64,000 nucleotides of DNA from positions 14,392,713 through 14,456,712 of the forward strand of contig OX388309.1 in assembly GCA_947579605.1 (NCBI GenBank), written 5' to 3'. This stretch comes from Athripsodes cinereus (lineage: Eukaryota; Arthropoda; Insecta; Trichoptera; Leptoceridae). Below the pieces are notes generated by a model. That model saw only the letters and a list, made by a program, of their open reading frames with translations, made no database searches and had not been told where the DNA came from. Position numbers and translations under genes: made by a program. Shown here piece after piece: positions 63,892 to 64,000 of this stretch; position 1 is the first letter of the stretch, and each line of letters starts with the position of its first letter.

Positions 63892-64000
63892 AGATACTAT
63901 TGTGCCTCAGGAAAACAATAACTCAATGCAGGAGAGTGCAGAACAATCAACAAATCACAGAGAGATCAACAATCAGCCAATCACAGAGAGATCAGTCCAG
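63892..64000 (+). CDS. Open frame at the window edge, possible LTR-element gag start
   Basis: After TTTTACAG an open frame TIVPQENNNSMQESAEQS, then N/Q/E-rich with a repeated CAATCACAGAGAGATCA unit, continues out of the window. The polar, Q/N-rich opening would suit a gag N-terminus following the leader. No family motif is visible, so this is a guess. Confidence 0.3.

Overview
The window looks like nuclear DNA of an insect, most likely a moth or butterfly. It is AT-rich, with small host exons bounded by GT/AG splice sites and separated by very large introns. Those introns are packed with nested transposable elements (TEs): RTE, Jockey/CR1 and REL-endonuclease LINEs, a Penelope-like element, PIF-Harbinger, hAT, mariner, Tigger and Gypsy. 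I assembled introns, splice phases and target-site duplications (TSDs) by eye from the sequence.

Two host genes are present. The main one, on the plus strand, is the 3' part of EpsinR (CLINT1/liquid facets-Related), a Golgi-endosome clathrin adaptor. Five shared exons (17853-17940, 26741-26943, 27572-27683, 35981-36114, 36219-36422) lead in the same splice phase to two alternative last exons. One is an intronless 2.9-kb exon encoding Tel2/TELO2 (36510-39373). The other is the ordinary EpsinR tail (46729-47264). The locus can therefore make EpsinR alone or an EpsinR-Tel2 fusion, as reported for Drosophila lqfR. The ENTH-domain exons were not found and probably lie upstream of the window. The second gene, on the minus strand (56138 to 54580), encodes the C-terminal part of a Star-like protein with a Methyltransf_21 fold. 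The two genes converge. In both, a minisatellite ends within about 25 bases of the acceptor of the last exon.

Layout. 1-8.4 kb: LINE remnants, including an RTE copy with a 15-bp TSD that was split by a reversed CR1/Jockey-like LINE, then a perfect 107-bp palindrome. 8.45-17.5 kb: a complete-looking Harbinger transposon carrying a four-exon Myb/SANT protein and an oppositely oriented seven-exon transposase. Two RTE LINEs sit inside the transposase introns, one with an uninterrupted 1002-codon ORF. 18-26.6 kb: a hAT MITE, a long-inverted-repeat element, a Tigger relic, a repeat family, R4/Dong-like LINE pieces containing a Penelope-like insertion with inverted terminal repeats, and a LINE/mariner junction. 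28.3-31.7 kb: a near full-length but frameshifted second RTE family. 32.6-35.5 kb: a Tigger MITE and a repeat containing a foldback and a SINE.

39.5-46.7 kb is repeat-filled intron, with two copies of repeat family A in inverted orientation and four 130-bp minisatellite units. 47.3-54.5 kb is the region between the two convergent genes, with few recognisable TEs. 56.5-64 kb holds a second, decayed Harbinger (again with an RTE in its intron), a defective Gypsy lacking integrase, a LINE RT fragment and the start of another LTR retrotransposon. No CRISPR array, operon, rRNA gene or functional tRNA gene was seen.
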